A DNA stretch of 64,000 nt from JABDMH01 sp965223165 (GCA_965223165.1 CBDCVQ010000020.1:1178001-1242000); one strand, 5' to 3'. Numbered from the stretch's first letter, positions 1 through 8,249 are shown. Program-made: numbers and translations. Notes: generated by a model from the letters alone, not told the origin.

Positions 1-2
1 CA

Positions 3-914
3 CGCTGGTGGCGCTGGGAATCTTCAGCCCTTGCGGTACGCAAAATGGGCCTGTCATTTAAGAATCCAATCGGCCTGGCCGCTGGGTTTGACAAGAATGG
101 CAAGTGGGTTCGCGAAATGTCAGCCCTGGGATTTGGCTTCATTGAGGTAGGTACGGTGACGCCCTTGGCCCAGGAGGGCAATCCACGACCACGCCTCTTT
201 CGCCTGCCTAACGATCGCGCATTGATCAACCGAATGGGCTTTAATAACGAAGGGCTGGAAAGTCTGGAGCATCAATTGTCAACCCTCGACCAGGGTGACG
301 TGATCGTAGGTGGCAATATTGGCAAGAACAAGGACACCCCGCAAGAACGGGCGGAAGAGGACTATCTGGCCAGCTTTGATAAGTTGTTTCCGCATGTGGA
401 CTACTTCGTCGTCAACGTCAGCTCACCCAACACCCCCGGCCTCAGAAAACTGCAGGACCGCGAGCCCCTGGACCGACTGCTCGGGAGCCTGCAAAAACGC
501 AATCGGGCGCAAGCCAGCCCCAAGCCTTTGCTTCTCAAGATAGCTCCCGATCTCACCTTTGCCCAGTTGGAGGAAGTGATCGAAGTGGTGTTGCACCATC
601 GCATTGATGGCATCATTGCGACCAACACTTCGTTGGACCGATCCCAGCTGCGCACGCCGTCATCTCTGCTCGAGAAGATTGGTCCGGGAGGGTTGAGTGG
701 AGCACCCGTGGCAGGACGAGCCACCGAGGTCATCCGGTATATCAGAGAGCGCGTACCGCAGCATTTCACCATCATCGGTGTCGGAGGTATACATACCGCT
801 GAGGAGGCGCTGGCCAAACTGGAGGCTGGCGCTGACCTGATCCAGATCTATACCGGTCTGATCTACGAGGGTCCAAAGCTGATCAAGGATATCAAGCGGG
901 CACTGGCCAAGTAG
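3..914 (+). CDS. pyrD: Dihydroorotate dehydrogenase (quinone), class 2, 5'-truncated by the window
   Basis: Oxidises dihydroorotate to orotate in pyrimidine synthesis, passing electrons to membrane quinone. The frame is open from base 3 and the Met at 45 lies inside the family's conserved block (KNPIGLAAGFDKNG follows at once), so the true start is left of the window; class 2 enzymes are usually about 340 aa and 289 are seen from that Met. The active-site loop NVSSPNTPGLR carries Ser as catalytic base, the mark of class 2 rather than the Cys of class 1. The C-terminal FMN phosphate-binding part is seen as GVGGI and then GADLIQIYTGLIYEGP. No neighbour on the left can be judged. Confidence 0.95.
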   Translation, partial: RWWRWESSALAVRKMGLSFKNPIGLAAGFDKNGKWVREMSALGFGFIEVGTVTPLAQEGNPRPRLFRLPNDRALINRMGFNNEGLESLEHQLSTLDQGDVIVGGNIGKNKDTPQERAEEDYLASFDKLFPHVDYFVVNVSSPNTPGLRKLQDREPLDRLLGSLQKRNRAQASPKPLLLKIAPDLTFAQLEEVIEVVLHHRIDGIIATNTSLDRSQLRTPSSLLEKIGPGGLSGAPVAGRATEVIRYIRERVPQHFTIIGVGGIHTAEEALAKLEAGADLIQIYTGLIYEGPKLIKDIKRALAK

Positions 915-1056
915 CTGATTTTAGAGGGGTCCCGCGTGATATTAGCATTAAGCGCTATGGCATCCTTTTTGTTTGTTTTTCAGGCATCAGGTACTCCCCC
1001 CTGAGCAAACGTAGTATTAAGAAAAACACACTATTACTATTTTTTAGAATCAGACC

Positions 1057-1161
1057 ATGGAGAAGAATGAGACTAGATCGTATTTTGCAGACTTTCGGAT
1101 CTGGATCGTCATCGTGTTGATGATCATCTTTCTCGCATTTGTTGTTCGGGCCCCTATTTGA
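1057..1161 (+). CDS. Possible 34-aa single-pass membrane peptide
   Basis: A short ATG-initiated frame of 34 codons begins MEKNETRSYFADFR and continues with one very hydrophobic stretch of about 17 residues (WIVIVLMIIFLAFVV) before a short RAPI tail. That is the shape of a small inner-membrane protein with a charged cytoplasmic N-terminus. Its last 8 bases overlap the 3' end of the converging nadC gene. There is no clear promoter box upstream and I recognise no family, so it could be chance; the charged head followed by a clean membrane helix is the only support. Confidence 0.35.
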   Translation: MEKNETRSYFADFRIWIVIVLMIIFLAFVVRAPI

Positions 1162-2002
1162 CGATCTTCAAGCTCAAGTCAATAGACCCCGCCGAATGAG
1201 TTAATGCACCAACGGAAATAAAATCCACCCCAGTCTGGGCATAGGCTCCCACACATTGGAGTGTGATGCCACCGGAGGCCTCTGTCTCAAACCGTCCGGC
1301 TACGGTGGCTACTGCCTCCCGGAGCAGCGGTATCTCAAAGTTGTCAAACATAATTCTGGTGATTCCTCCTTTCTCCAGCACCTCGTGTAGTTCGACGAGA
1401 TTTCGCACTTCGACAGTGATACCCAGATCCAGTCGGTGCTCCTCCAGATAAGTGTGCACCCGGTCGATGGCCCCGGCGATGCTACCACAAGCATCGATGT
1501 GGTTGTCCTTGATCATAATCCAATCATACAGTCCATTGCGATAGTTGGTACAGCCTCCGATATCCACCGCCCACTTCTCGATAAAGCGGATCAGCGGAGT
1601 AGTCTTGCGCGTGTCTAGTATCTGCGTTGTACCTCCCTCGACCTCCAGTGCAAAGCGGCTACAGAGGGTCGCGATCCCACTCATCCGCTGCATGGCATTG
1701 AGCACGAGGCGCTCGGCTCGCAGCAGAGCGCGGGTGTTGCAGTGCACGTAGAAGACTTCATCGCCCTCCTGGATGTCCTGGCCGTCCTCGATCCGCTGAT
1801 CGAATTGACAAGCCGGATCCACATGCATGAAGATCATCTTGGCCAGCTCGACCCCCGCTACGACCCCAGTGTCTTTGACCAGCAGGCGGGCGGTAGATCG
1901 GCCGTCCTCGTCGATGCAGGCATTGGAGGTGTGGTCACCTCCTCCCACGTCTTCTGCCAGCCCGTCTATGATAAACTGCTCAATCTGCTTGGGATCAATC
2001 AT
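1154..2002 (-). CDS. nadC: Nicotinate-nucleotide pyrophosphorylase (carboxylating), quinolinate phosphoribosyltransferase
   Basis: Converts quinolinate and PRPP to nicotinate mononucleotide, CO2 and pyrophosphate in de novo NAD synthesis. The 282-aa length matches the family. Visible landmarks are the N-terminal EDVGGGDHTSNA segment, the RLVLNAMQRMSGIAT helix, the substrate-binding LDTRKTTPLIRFIEKWAV block, KDNHI, and the C-terminal barrel strands EVRNLVELHEV, IMFDNF, EASGGITL and VDFISVGALTHS. It lies 19 bases behind the outer-membrane barrel gene on the same strand and may be read through from it. nadA and nadB are not in the window. Confidence 0.96.
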   Translation of the reverse strand: MIDPKQIEQFIIDGLAEDVGGGDHTSNACIDEDGRSTARLLVKDTGVVAGVELAKMIFMHVDPACQFDQRIEDGQDIQEGDEVFYVHCNTRALLRAERLVLNAMQRMSGIATLCSRFALEVEGGTTQILDTRKTTPLIRFIEKWAVDIGGCTNYRNGLYDWIMIKDNHIDACGSIAGAIDRVHTYLEEHRLDLGITVEVRNLVELHEVLEKGGITRIMFDNFEIPLLREAVATVAGRFETEASGGITLQCVGAYAQTGVDFISVGALTHSAGSIDLSLKIVK

Positions 2003-2021
2003 TTGTGCCTTCGATTTTTTT

Positions 2022-2774
2022 TTAAAAAAGAAGTGCGAATTTAAAAATTAAGGCATTCAGTGTGCCCTTGGAGTCTTCCAACCTGCTGGTAAAGGTGCCA
2101 TTGGGATTTGTGCCTACCTGCGTGCCATCGTCCCGGGTGAGATCGGCCAGTCCCTTTTGATAATACAAGCCCAGCATCATCTCCTGCCCACCTGCTGTCG
2201 GTCGCTGAATACCCAGACCAAATCCCCAAGAAAAATTGAATGGATTCACATCCTTGCCCAGATTCTCATTGCTCAAGTTGACACCGGTCGCCTGCACATT
2301 GCCCTTGACCTTGCTGATAATGCTCAAGTTGAAAAGGGGAAAAGCCGCTAATATGTCCAGGTTTGCTGAGGACACAGGTATCAAATACTTCAACCCGGTC
2401 TCGATCTCAAAGGTCTGCAGGGTATAAGTGATATCCACATTGTCAGGGAGTGGCTTCTCCCCACGATTGTATTGCGGATCACTCAACTCTGACTTGGGGA
2501 GCAGATTCCCGCCCACCTTGTGCAGTAGGGTGCCTCCCTGGGACAAACCGTAGCCAAAACTACTATGCCAGATGAGCCAGTCCTTCACGTAGTGATCGCC
2601 AACAGCACCCAGCTTCATACCGAGCTTCACCGCATTGCCGTTTATTAAGTTGTCGTCGCTGGAGAGCCACGATATGGTCGGGCTAATCTGAAAGCCCAAC
2701 CGGGTTTGCCCTTCCTGGGCCGTGAGAAGGCCAATAGACCAGATCGCACAGACGAGAGATATGAATATTTTCAT
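2022..2774 (-). CDS. Outer-membrane beta-barrel protein, PorT-like
   Basis: A 250-aa protein with a clear Sec signal peptide (MKIFISLVCAIWSIGLLTAQ) followed by alternating strands rich in Gly and aromatics, and a terminal FKFALLF strand ending in Phe, as outer-membrane barrels do. Composition and length fit the PorT-family / outer membrane beta-barrel domain proteins common in Bacteroidota. True PorT is a T9SS component, but this barrel family is large and I cannot tell PorT itself from a generic member. It sits 68 bases from gldB on the opposite strand, with nadC downstream on its own strand. Confidence 0.7.
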   Translation of the reverse strand: MKIFISLVCAIWSIGLLTAQEGQTRLGFQISPTISWLSSDDNLINGNAVKLGMKLGAVGDHYVKDWLIWHSSFGYGLSQGGTLLHKVGGNLLPKSELSDPQYNRGEKPLPDNVDITYTLQTFEIETGLKYLIPVSSANLDILAAFPLFNLSIISKVKGNVQATGVNLSNENLGKDVNPFNFSWGFGLGIQRPTAGGQEMMLGLYYQKGLADLTRDDGTQVGTNPNGTFTSRLEDSKGTLNALIFKFALLF

Positions 2775-2842
2775 AATATGTGAAAAAATGGCATGAAACT
2801 TATTGAAGTGTATGGGTTTAAAGATATATCAGTTATCCCTTT

Positions 2843-3868
2843 ATGACTACTTTTTTTGATGCGGTACGTACCTCATGGCTCCTTTGTCTGCTCTTGCTGA
2901 TCGCCTGCGGATCACAGCCAGACACGCCCGATGTCTCTCATATCGACGTGCGACCGACGGTGATTCGATTTGACCAACTCCTCATGGACGCCGATACCCT
3001 GCAAGCAGCTGTCGAGCTACCCGGGCTGATCGATCAGCATCGCGAGTTTGCCGAAGTATTCTTTTATCAGATCGTCAGCGGCCGGCCTCAAGAGCAGAGT
3101 GCTGTGCCGTCGGCTCAGCGCTTTGTATCAGATCAATACATCCGTGCGCTCCACGATTCTGCACATGTACGACTGCCAGATTTTCAACCCTATGCGCAAG
3201 AACTGGAGGAGGCGCTCCAGTATTTCAAATTTTACTTTCCGGCCTTCCCCATCCCGACCATATACACGTGTATTTCCGGATTTGAGGTGGGTGCCTTCAC
3301 CATCGGCGACGACATCCTTGGGGTAGGATTGGACTTCTTCTTGGGGCAGGACTACAGCCAGTACCCGACCGGCCTCTTTCCCGACTATATCCGGCGCACG
3401 ATGACCCCGGACTACCTGGTCGCCAAGAGCATGCAGGCGTTGATCGCCAACTATGTGGGTGAGACGCGCGGAAATAGATTGTTGGATTACATGTTGAGAA
3501 ATGGGAGAGCGCTCTACATCAAGCGGCAATTGCTGCCCCATGCGCCGGACGAGATCGTGCATGAATTCACCGCCGCCCAGCTAGAATGGCTCGAGGACAA
3601 TGAATCTGCCATTTGGGCGCATCTACTCGGCGAAGAGCTCCTGTACAGTACCAACTACCGACAGTTTCAAAAGCTGATCACTCCCAGCCCCAATGCGCCA
3701 AACATGCCTCCGGAAGCTCCCGGTCGGGTGGCCAACTGGATGGGCTATCGCATCGTTCAGGCTTTCATGGAGCGCCATCCGCAAGTGACGCTCACAGCAC
3801 TGCTGGAGATGGACGATGGGCAAAAAATCTTGGCGGAGTCAAAGTATAAACCCCGCCAAAAAATCTGA
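2843..3868 (+). CDS. gldB: GldB-type gliding motility lipoprotein
   Basis: A 341-aa lipoprotein: the N-terminus is hydrophobic and ends in a lipobox LLIAC, with the lipidated Cys at about residue 22. The body begins with the family's VIRFDQLLMDADTLQAAVE region and holds FFYQIV, YFKFYFPAFPIPTIYTCISG, VGLDFFLG and the late MGYRIVQAFMERHPQVTLTAL block that typifies GldB. In Flavobacterium GldB is needed for gliding; homologues also occur in non-gliding Bacteroidota, so gliding is not proven. It is transcribed alone, divergent from the barrel gene and convergent (4 bases) with the DUF937 gene. Confidence 0.85.
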   Translation: MTTFFDAVRTSWLLCLLLLIACGSQPDTPDVSHIDVRPTVIRFDQLLMDADTLQAAVELPGLIDQHREFAEVFFYQIVSGRPQEQSAVPSAQRFVSDQYIRALHDSAHVRLPDFQPYAQELEEALQYFKFYFPAFPIPTIYTCISGFEVGAFTIGDDILGVGLDFFLGQDYSQYPTGLFPDYIRRTMTPDYLVAKSMQALIANYVGETRGNRLLDYMLRNGRALYIKRQLLPHAPDEIVHEFTAAQLEWLEDNESAIWAHLLGEELLYSTNYRQFQKLITPSPNAPNMPPEAPGRVANWMGYRIVQAFMERHPQVTLTALLEMDDGQKILAESKYKPRQKI

Positions 3869-3872
3869 AGTC

Positions 3873-4478
3873 TTACCTGCGCAGAAAGCCTCCCAGCAAC
3901 TTCATGCCCATACCGGCGAGATCATCGACCACATTGCCATCACCGTCGGCATCCAGCACCTTTGAGATCAGACCCATGTCTTGGCCGCGCTCTGATGCTT
4001 GTTGTACGGTGCCTGACAGGATATTGGTCAAGCCACCCAGGTCCAGACCCTGCTTTTTCTTTGTCTTTCCCAGCGTACCCATCACGATCGGGGCCAACAG
4101 TTTCATCAGCTCACCCGTCTTCAGAAAGTCCAGTCCGCTAGACTTACTCACCATCTGAATTACATTATTGACATTGCCTCCCAGCATATGGTCTAGGATG
4201 CCCATACCATTCGTTGATCGGCTGGTCTGTTGGCTTCGTCCGGACATTAACCCCATCATATCCGACAGGATGCTACCGTCGTGATCACGGTCCAAGGCCT
4301 TTAGTAGGGCATTTCCTCGTTCGGGCTTGGCAGCGTTGCGAGAGAGAGCATTGACCATGGTCGCAAAAACACCCTGTGCAGCGGCCGAAGTGGTCTCCTT
4401 ATCAGCCCGGATGGTCTTACTTAGCTGTTCTACAACACCATCACTCATCTGGCCTTGCAGTAAATCTAATAGGTTCAT
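3873..4478 (-). CDS. DUF937 (YidB-like) protein with two calcium-loop-like motifs
   Basis: A 201-aa cytoplasmic-looking protein with no signal peptide. The N-terminal two thirds (MNLLDLLQGQMSDGVVEQLS onward) match the DUF937 helical repeat family, whose function is unknown. Two segments have the spacing of dockerin/EF-type calcium loops: DRDHDGSILSDMMGLM near residue 66 and DADGDGNVVDDLAGM near residue 177. A Gly/Lys-rich linker (GTLGKTKKKQGLDLGG) separates the core from the C-terminal part. Transcribed alone. Family assignment is firm; calcium binding is inferred from spacing only. Confidence 0.85.
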   Translation of the reverse strand: MNLLDLLQGQMSDGVVEQLSKTIRADKETTSAAAQGVFATMVNALSRNAAKPERGNALLKALDRDHDGSILSDMMGLMSGRSQQTSRSTNGMGILDHMLGGNVNNVIQMVSKSSGLDFLKTGELMKLLAPIVMGTLGKTKKKQGLDLGGLTNILSGTVQQASERGQDMGLISKVLDADGDGNVVDDLAGMGMKLLGGFLRR

Positions 4479-4694
4479 ATTAACTAATTATATAAGATGA
4501 AGAAAATGTAGGCCTAATGGGGTTCCGAAGGTAAATCATTTAATGTACTATATCAACGCACCGGTAGGAGGCAAGTGGATGAGCGACAGGGGCAGCAATG
4601 GGCATCATTTGCAACCAAGTTCTAGGTACGGGTGTTGGAGATAGTAATCGAATTTTGTCGTAATTTCATACTCTATATCTAAATACAAATATTG

Positions 4695-4928
4695 ATGATG
4701 TATAGTTTCATGTTGTTGTTTTCACTGGGAGGACCTGAGGTGATCATAATCCTTTTTGCCATACTGTTATTGTTTGGTGGAAAGAAGATTCCAGAGTTGA
4801 TGCGAGGTATGGGCAAGGGTATCCGGGAGTTTAACAACGCCCGAGCTACCATCGAATCCGAATTGAAGGATGGAATGCGGGAGATCGAGGAGCAGCAAAA
4901 AGCGGAGAGTGCCAAGAAAGATCAATGA
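4695..4928 (+). CDS. tatA: Twin-arginine translocase subunit TatA/TatE
   Basis: A 77-aa protein with one N-terminal membrane helix preceded by GGPEVIIILF, then the hallmark FGGKKIPELMRGMGKGIREF amphipathic helix and a charged tail. This is the pore-forming subunit that moves folded proteins bearing a twin-arginine signal. I took the ATG at 4695; a TTG one codon earlier is possible. The stop overlaps the start of the next gene as ATGA (4925-4928), so translation of the following lipoprotein is probably coupled. tatC is not in the window. Confidence 0.93.
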   Translation: MMYSFMLLFSLGGPEVIIILFAILLLFGGKKIPELMRGMGKGIREFNNARATIESELKDGMREIEEQQKAESAKKDQ

Positions 4929-5407
4929 GTAGCCTAGGCTACTTGCCCTTATATGTTCTAATCGTCGTCTTAAGCGCCTGTTCGGCGTCCAAATCAAGCA
5001 AAACAGACTCGTCTGATCTACTCCTAGAACCCGTATCTTTCCTGAAAGACCGTGTGCTGATCCTGCAGATCGCACTCACACCGACCACGGCCACCTTGAG
5101 AAATGCTAAAGTGGTAGAGGGTACCTTCCAAGGCTTATCAGAGTCTCTCGGACAGCCCGAATCCATGCGGATACAGTATCTGGATTTGCAAAAGCGCATC
5201 CTGTTTGAGAAGATCCTCCAGAACCCGCTGGTACAGTACCATGAATATGAGGAAGACGGGCAGATGAAGCGTGTGCGCACGGAGGTGCAGGAGAGTTCGG
5301 TGCTGTTGCGGTCGCAACATTCTGCCCAGATCAAATACCTAAGGATCGACTATGGTGTGGACAACAATTATGCGTTTGTGGAGCTGCTTCCGCTCGAGCT
5401 CCACTAG
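4925..5407 (+). CDS. Putative lipoprotein of unknown function, coupled to tatA
   Basis: A 160-aa protein with a lipoprotein signal: hydrophobic stretch VLIVVLSAC, lipidated Cys at about residue 19, followed by a Ser/Lys-rich tether. The mature part is predicted mixed alpha/beta with no family I recognise. The start overlaps the tatA stop by four bases and the 3' end overlaps the next gene by 56 bases in another frame, so all three genes are probably one transcript. Tat involvement in its export is not suggested: there is no RR motif in the signal. Confidence 0.75.
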   Translation: MSSLGYLPLYVLIVVLSACSASKSSKTDSSDLLLEPVSFLKDRVLILQIALTPTTATLRNAKVVEGTFQGLSESLGQPESMRIQYLDLQKRILFEKILQNPLVQYHEYEEDGQMKRVRTEVQESSVLLRSQHSAQIKYLRIDYGVDNNYAFVELLPLELH

Positions 5408-6755
5408 CGTCTGTCTTAGCCTGCTTGGTAGCTGCGGTGTCGTCCTTCCCCTTGGCGCGCAGCCGTGGCCAGTCGACACCATTCGATGGACCGGGTCTTC
5501 CTCGGACCGGATTGATCTGGTGGTCTTCGGCGATGGCTATCAGGCGCATGAAATGTCCAAATACCGGGAAGACGTTTTGAAGGTGGTATCGCACTTCTTT
5601 AGCGAAACTCCCTTCCTCGAATATGTCGACTACTTCAATATCGTAGCTATCGAAGTGCCTTCGAATGTGTCCGGCGCGGCCCGTGATCCCAATGCTCTGA
5701 TCGACAACTACTTTGGTACCACCTACAATTTTGCAGACATCGATCGGCTGCTGGTCGCTACTCGCTCCTCCCGCGCTCAGGACATTCTCTTTGATCAGTA
5801 TCCACTCTTTGACCAAGCCGTGCTTATCGCCAACGATGACAAGTACGGTGGGAGTGGCGGGTGGCTAGCCACGACCTCGACGAATACCCATGCCCCGGAA
5901 ATTGCCCTGCACGAGATCGGCCATTCCTTTGCCAACCTGGCTGACGAATACTGGGCCGGCCAGCAGTTTGCGGCAGAGAGGCCCAATATGACCAAAGAGC
6001 GTGACCGCACCCTCAACCGGTGGTCCCAATGGCTGGGCTTTTCGCAGGTCGACATCTATCCCCACGCCGAGAATACTACGTGGTTCAGGCCGCACCAAAA
6101 CTGCAAAATGCGGGTGCTGAATCCTCCCTTTTGTCCGGTCTGCCGGGAGGCAATCGCCAAGCGCATCATTAGCCTGGTCAATCCCGTCATGGCATGGGCT
6201 CCGGTAGAAACGTCCCTGCAACTTACAGATGACACGATTCAATTTGCGCTCACCTTACTCACTCCCCAGCCCAACACGCTCAGGGCCGAGTGGTGGCTCG
6301 ACGGCGAGCTCATCGAGGCCAGCTCAAGCAGCCTGGCTCTGGAGGCAGCGGGAGTGACACCAGGCATTCACCAGCTGGAGGTGCACATCAGTGACACCAC
6401 CGCACTGATCCGCGATGATGATCCCACCAGCCCGCACAACCTTGGGAACCTCTCTGTCCTGCAGTGGACTATCGAAAGGGACCAGACCACGGCACTGCCA
6501 GCAGGAGCAAAAGCAATCTCGGTCTCGATGCATCCCAATCCAGTCATTGATCGCCTGCAGATAGAGTTGCCTTCAGCTGCTGAAGATGGTCGTTGGACGG
6601 CAATTCTGGCTGATCTCCAAGGTCGGACTTTGAAATCCTGGAGACTGCACCAAGGGACCCATCAAGTATCCACCGCTGACCTGCCGACGGGTGCTTATTT
6701 GATTACGATCAGGTCTGGCCGCCAATCTAAGACGCACCAGGTAGTGAAGCACTAG
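5352..6755 (+). CDS. Secreted M64-family (IgA peptidase-like) metallopeptidase with T9SS sorting domain
   Basis: A 467-aa exported zinc peptidase. After a signal peptide ending near LPLGAQ comes the M64 opening RIDLVVFGDGYQAHEM, then the zinc motif HEIGHSFANLADEY with HExxH at residues 187-191. Four cysteines around residues 250-265 (NCKMRV...PPFCPVC) may form a metal or disulfide site. A beta-sandwich linker leads to a C-terminal type A sorting domain starting at MHPNPVIDRLQIELP and ending with LPTGAYLITIRSG, so it should pass the outer membrane by T9SS. The start at 5352 or the in-frame ATG at 5370 both sit inside the preceding lipoprotein gene; 5370 gives a more typical signal peptide. Substrate is unknown. 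Confidence 0.88.
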   Translation: MVWTTIMRLWSCFRSSSTSVCLSLLGSCGVVLPLGAQPWPVDTIRWTGSSSDRIDLVVFGDGYQAHEMSKYREDVLKVVSHFFSETPFLEYVDYFNIVAIEVPSNVSGAARDPNALIDNYFGTTYNFADIDRLLVATRSSRAQDILFDQYPLFDQAVLIANDDKYGGSGGWLATTSTNTHAPEIALHEIGHSFANLADEYWAGQQFAAERPNMTKERDRTLNRWSQWLGFSQVDIYPHAENTTWFRPHQNCKMRVLNPPFCPVCREAIAKRIISLVNPVMAWAPVETSLQLTDDTIQFALTLLTPQPNTLRAEWWLDGELIEASSSSLALEAAGVTPGIHQLEVHISDTTALIRDDDPTSPHNLGNLSVLQWTIERDQTTALPAGAKAISVSMHPNPVIDRLQIELPSAAEDGRWTAILADLQGRTLKSWRLHQGTHQVSTADLPTGAYLITIRSGRQSKTHQVVKH

Positions 6756-6766
6756 ACCAGTATGAG

Positions 6767-6797
6767 TCAGGCGAGGACGCCTGAGACGGCAAGTTTT
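6767..6797 (+). terminator. Hairpin terminator after the M64 peptidase gene
   Basis: Seven-base perfect arms TCAGGCG / CGCCTGA (6767-6773 and 6778-6784) close a four-base loop, followed after a short spacer by TTTTT at 6793-6797. It lies 12 bases past the peptidase stop. The spacer before the T run makes it weaker than a textbook intrinsic terminator. Confidence 0.55.
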
Positions 6798-6952
6798 TCT
6801 CTTGTTGAGTTATATTTCAACGGCAGCTAGCCTCAAAGGCCACACTGCCCCGATCAGGCCGCGTTTGGCGTCCCTGCCACACGCCATGGCTAGCTCGCTG
6901 TCACCCAGAAGCCTTGATCATGCGATTGCCCTGTGCACGGCTCGGTCACCCC

Positions 6953-6982
6953 TTGCATACTTTTTCAATTTCTTTATCTTTG
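6953..6982 (+). promoter_or_regulatory. Bacteroidota-type promoter for the DUF177-rpmF operon
   Basis: A -33 element TTG (6953-6955) and a perfect -7 element TATCTTTG (6975-6982) are separated by 19 bases, matching the primary sigma consensus of this phylum. The start codon of the DUF177 gene is 26 bases downstream of the -7 box. Confidence 0.65.
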
Positions 6983-7007
6983 CGCCACTTTCAGAAGTTC
7001 TTTGGAA

Positions 7008-7523
7008 ATGAAGGAGTTGAGCAGGTTCCAACTACCCTTAACGAATCTGGATCTCGGGAGTCACGAATACCGATTTGACATCGATAGTGCATTCTTCGCC
7101 TCTCGCGAGAACCCGTTGATCAAAGAGGGCCAATTGGAGGCAAGGGCAACCTTGGAAGTCGGCGCAGATGTGATCGTGGTCAAATTGCAGCACGAGGGAT
7201 ACATCGCGACCGCTTGCGATCGATGCCTGGAGGCCATCAAGCTACCCGTCAAAGGCTCGGGAGAGATCTTGGTAAAGGTCGTCGACGTGCCAAAGAAGGA
7301 AGACGAGGTGGTATATCTTCAGCGAGACCATGGAGTGCTGGATCTGGCACCCATGATCGATGAAGTGGTCAGCCTCACCCTGCCAATGGTCAAGACCTAT
7401 GATTGCCATCTTGAAGAGGTGCCTCCGTGCAATCAAGAGGTCTTGAATCGACTCCGTCAGACAGAAGAGACGAACGAAGGTTCGTCTGCCTGGGACGAAC
7501 TGAAGAGACTAAAATTGCAATAA
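7008..7523 (+). CDS. DUF177 (YceD-family) protein
   Basis: A 171-aa protein of the YceD/DUF177 family, which in many bacteria precedes rpmF and has been linked to 23S rRNA or ribosome biogenesis. I chose the ATG at 7008 (MKELSRFQLPL) because it follows the promoter and begins the conserved domain; a longer upstream frame reads through the promoter. The family Cys motif is visible as ACDRCLEAIKLPV, with two further cysteines near YDCHLEEVPPC that could complete a metal site. It is 16 bases upstream of rpmF. Confidence 0.9.
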   Translation: MKELSRFQLPLTNLDLGSHEYRFDIDSAFFASRENPLIKEGQLEARATLEVGADVIVVKLQHEGYIATACDRCLEAIKLPVKGSGEILVKVVDVPKKEDEVVYLQRDHGVLDLAPMIDEVVSLTLPMVKTYDCHLEEVPPCNQEVLNRLRQTEETNEGSSAWDELKRLKLQ

Positions 7524-7539
7524 GAAAAAACAAGCTGTT

Positions 7540-7734
7540 ATGGCACATCCTAAGAGTAGGATTTCCAAATCCCGCAAGCGAAAAAGAAGGACTCATAAGA
7601 AGATTGAGGCCCCCCACTATGCTATCTGCAAAACGACGGGTGAGGCGCATCAATATCACCGAGCCTATGAAGTGGACGGCAACCTGTACTACAAGGGCAA
7701 GCTGTTGACCCAACTGGATGAGGACGAAGACTGA
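7540..7734 (+). CDS. rpmF: 50S ribosomal protein L32
   Basis: A 64-aa basic protein of the large ribosomal subunit. The N-terminus MAHPKSRISKSRKRKRRTHK is the standard L32 signature. Only one cysteine (AICKTTG) is present, so this is the zinc-independent form lacking the four-Cys ribbon. It follows the DUF177 gene, the usual arrangement, and is closed by a strong terminator. Confidence 0.97.
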   Translation: MAHPKSRISKSRKRKRRTHKKIEAPHYAICKTTGEAHQYHRAYEVDGNLYYKGKLLTQLDEDED

Positions 7735-7779
7735 CTCGTTCAGGCCGAGCATCCAACCTAAAGAAAAATTATTGACTGG

Positions 7780-7811
7780 ACTCTTTCCTCTACGTGGGGG
7801 AAAGAGTTTTT
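7780..7811 (+). terminator. Intrinsic terminator after rpmF
   Basis: Nine-base arms ACTCTTTCC and GGAAAGAGT flank a loop of about ten bases and run directly into TTTTT (7807-7811). It lies 45 bases past the rpmF stop. The T run also contributes to the -33 box of the next promoter. Confidence 0.85.
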
Positions 7812-7841
7812 GTTTATGTGACCGCGATAGTTTTACATTTG
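7809..7841 (+). promoter_or_regulatory. Promoter for the ridA-trpS-FAH operon
   Basis: TTTG (7809-7812), a 21-base spacer and a perfect TACATTTG (7834-7841) form a Bacteroidota promoter. The ridA ATG is 22 bases beyond, which favours 7863 over the upstream in-frame start. The -33 box overlaps the T run of the preceding terminator. Confidence 0.7.
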
Positions 7842-7862
7842 GCCCAGCGAGCAGCGATCGAT

Positions 7863-8246
7863 ATGAAGAAGATAATTTATAGCGACCAAGCCCCGTCACC
7901 CGTCGGGCCCTATAGTCAAGCCGTCCAGCACGGCAGTACCTTGTATATCTCCGGACAGATTGCGATCGACCCGGCCACTGGTGACCTCATCACCACCGAT
8001 ATCGAAGCGGAGACACACCGTGTCATGCAAAATCTAAAAAATATTCTGGCTGCGGCCGGAGCTACCTTCGAGCATGTGGTCAAATGTTCTGTTTTTGTCA
8101 AAGACATGCATTTGTATGGCCGCATCAACGCGATCTATGCCTCTTACTTCCAAGAGGAGACGGCCCCGGCTCGCGAATTGGTAGAAGTGAGCAACCTGCC
8201 CAAGTTTGTCAACATCGAGATATCTGCCATCGCCAACCTCGACTAG
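7863..8246 (+). CDS. ridA: RidA-family enamine/imine deaminase
   Basis: A 127-aa protein of the Rid family, which hydrolyses reactive enamines and imines such as 2-aminoacrylate made by PLP enzymes. The family pattern is clear: PSPVGPYSQAV, LYISGQIAIDPATG, the VVKCSVFVKDM strand, and the closing ETAPARELVEVSNLP where the Arg binds the substrate carboxylate, then NIEISAIA. The ATG at 7863 follows the promoter at the right distance. The stop lies three bases before trpS. Confidence 0.93.
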   Translation: MKKIIYSDQAPSPVGPYSQAVQHGSTLYISGQIAIDPATGDLITTDIEAETHRVMQNLKNILAAAGATFEHVVKCSVFVKDMHLYGRINAIYASYFQEETAPARELVEVSNLPKFVNIEISAIANLD

Positions 8247-8249
8247 ATC

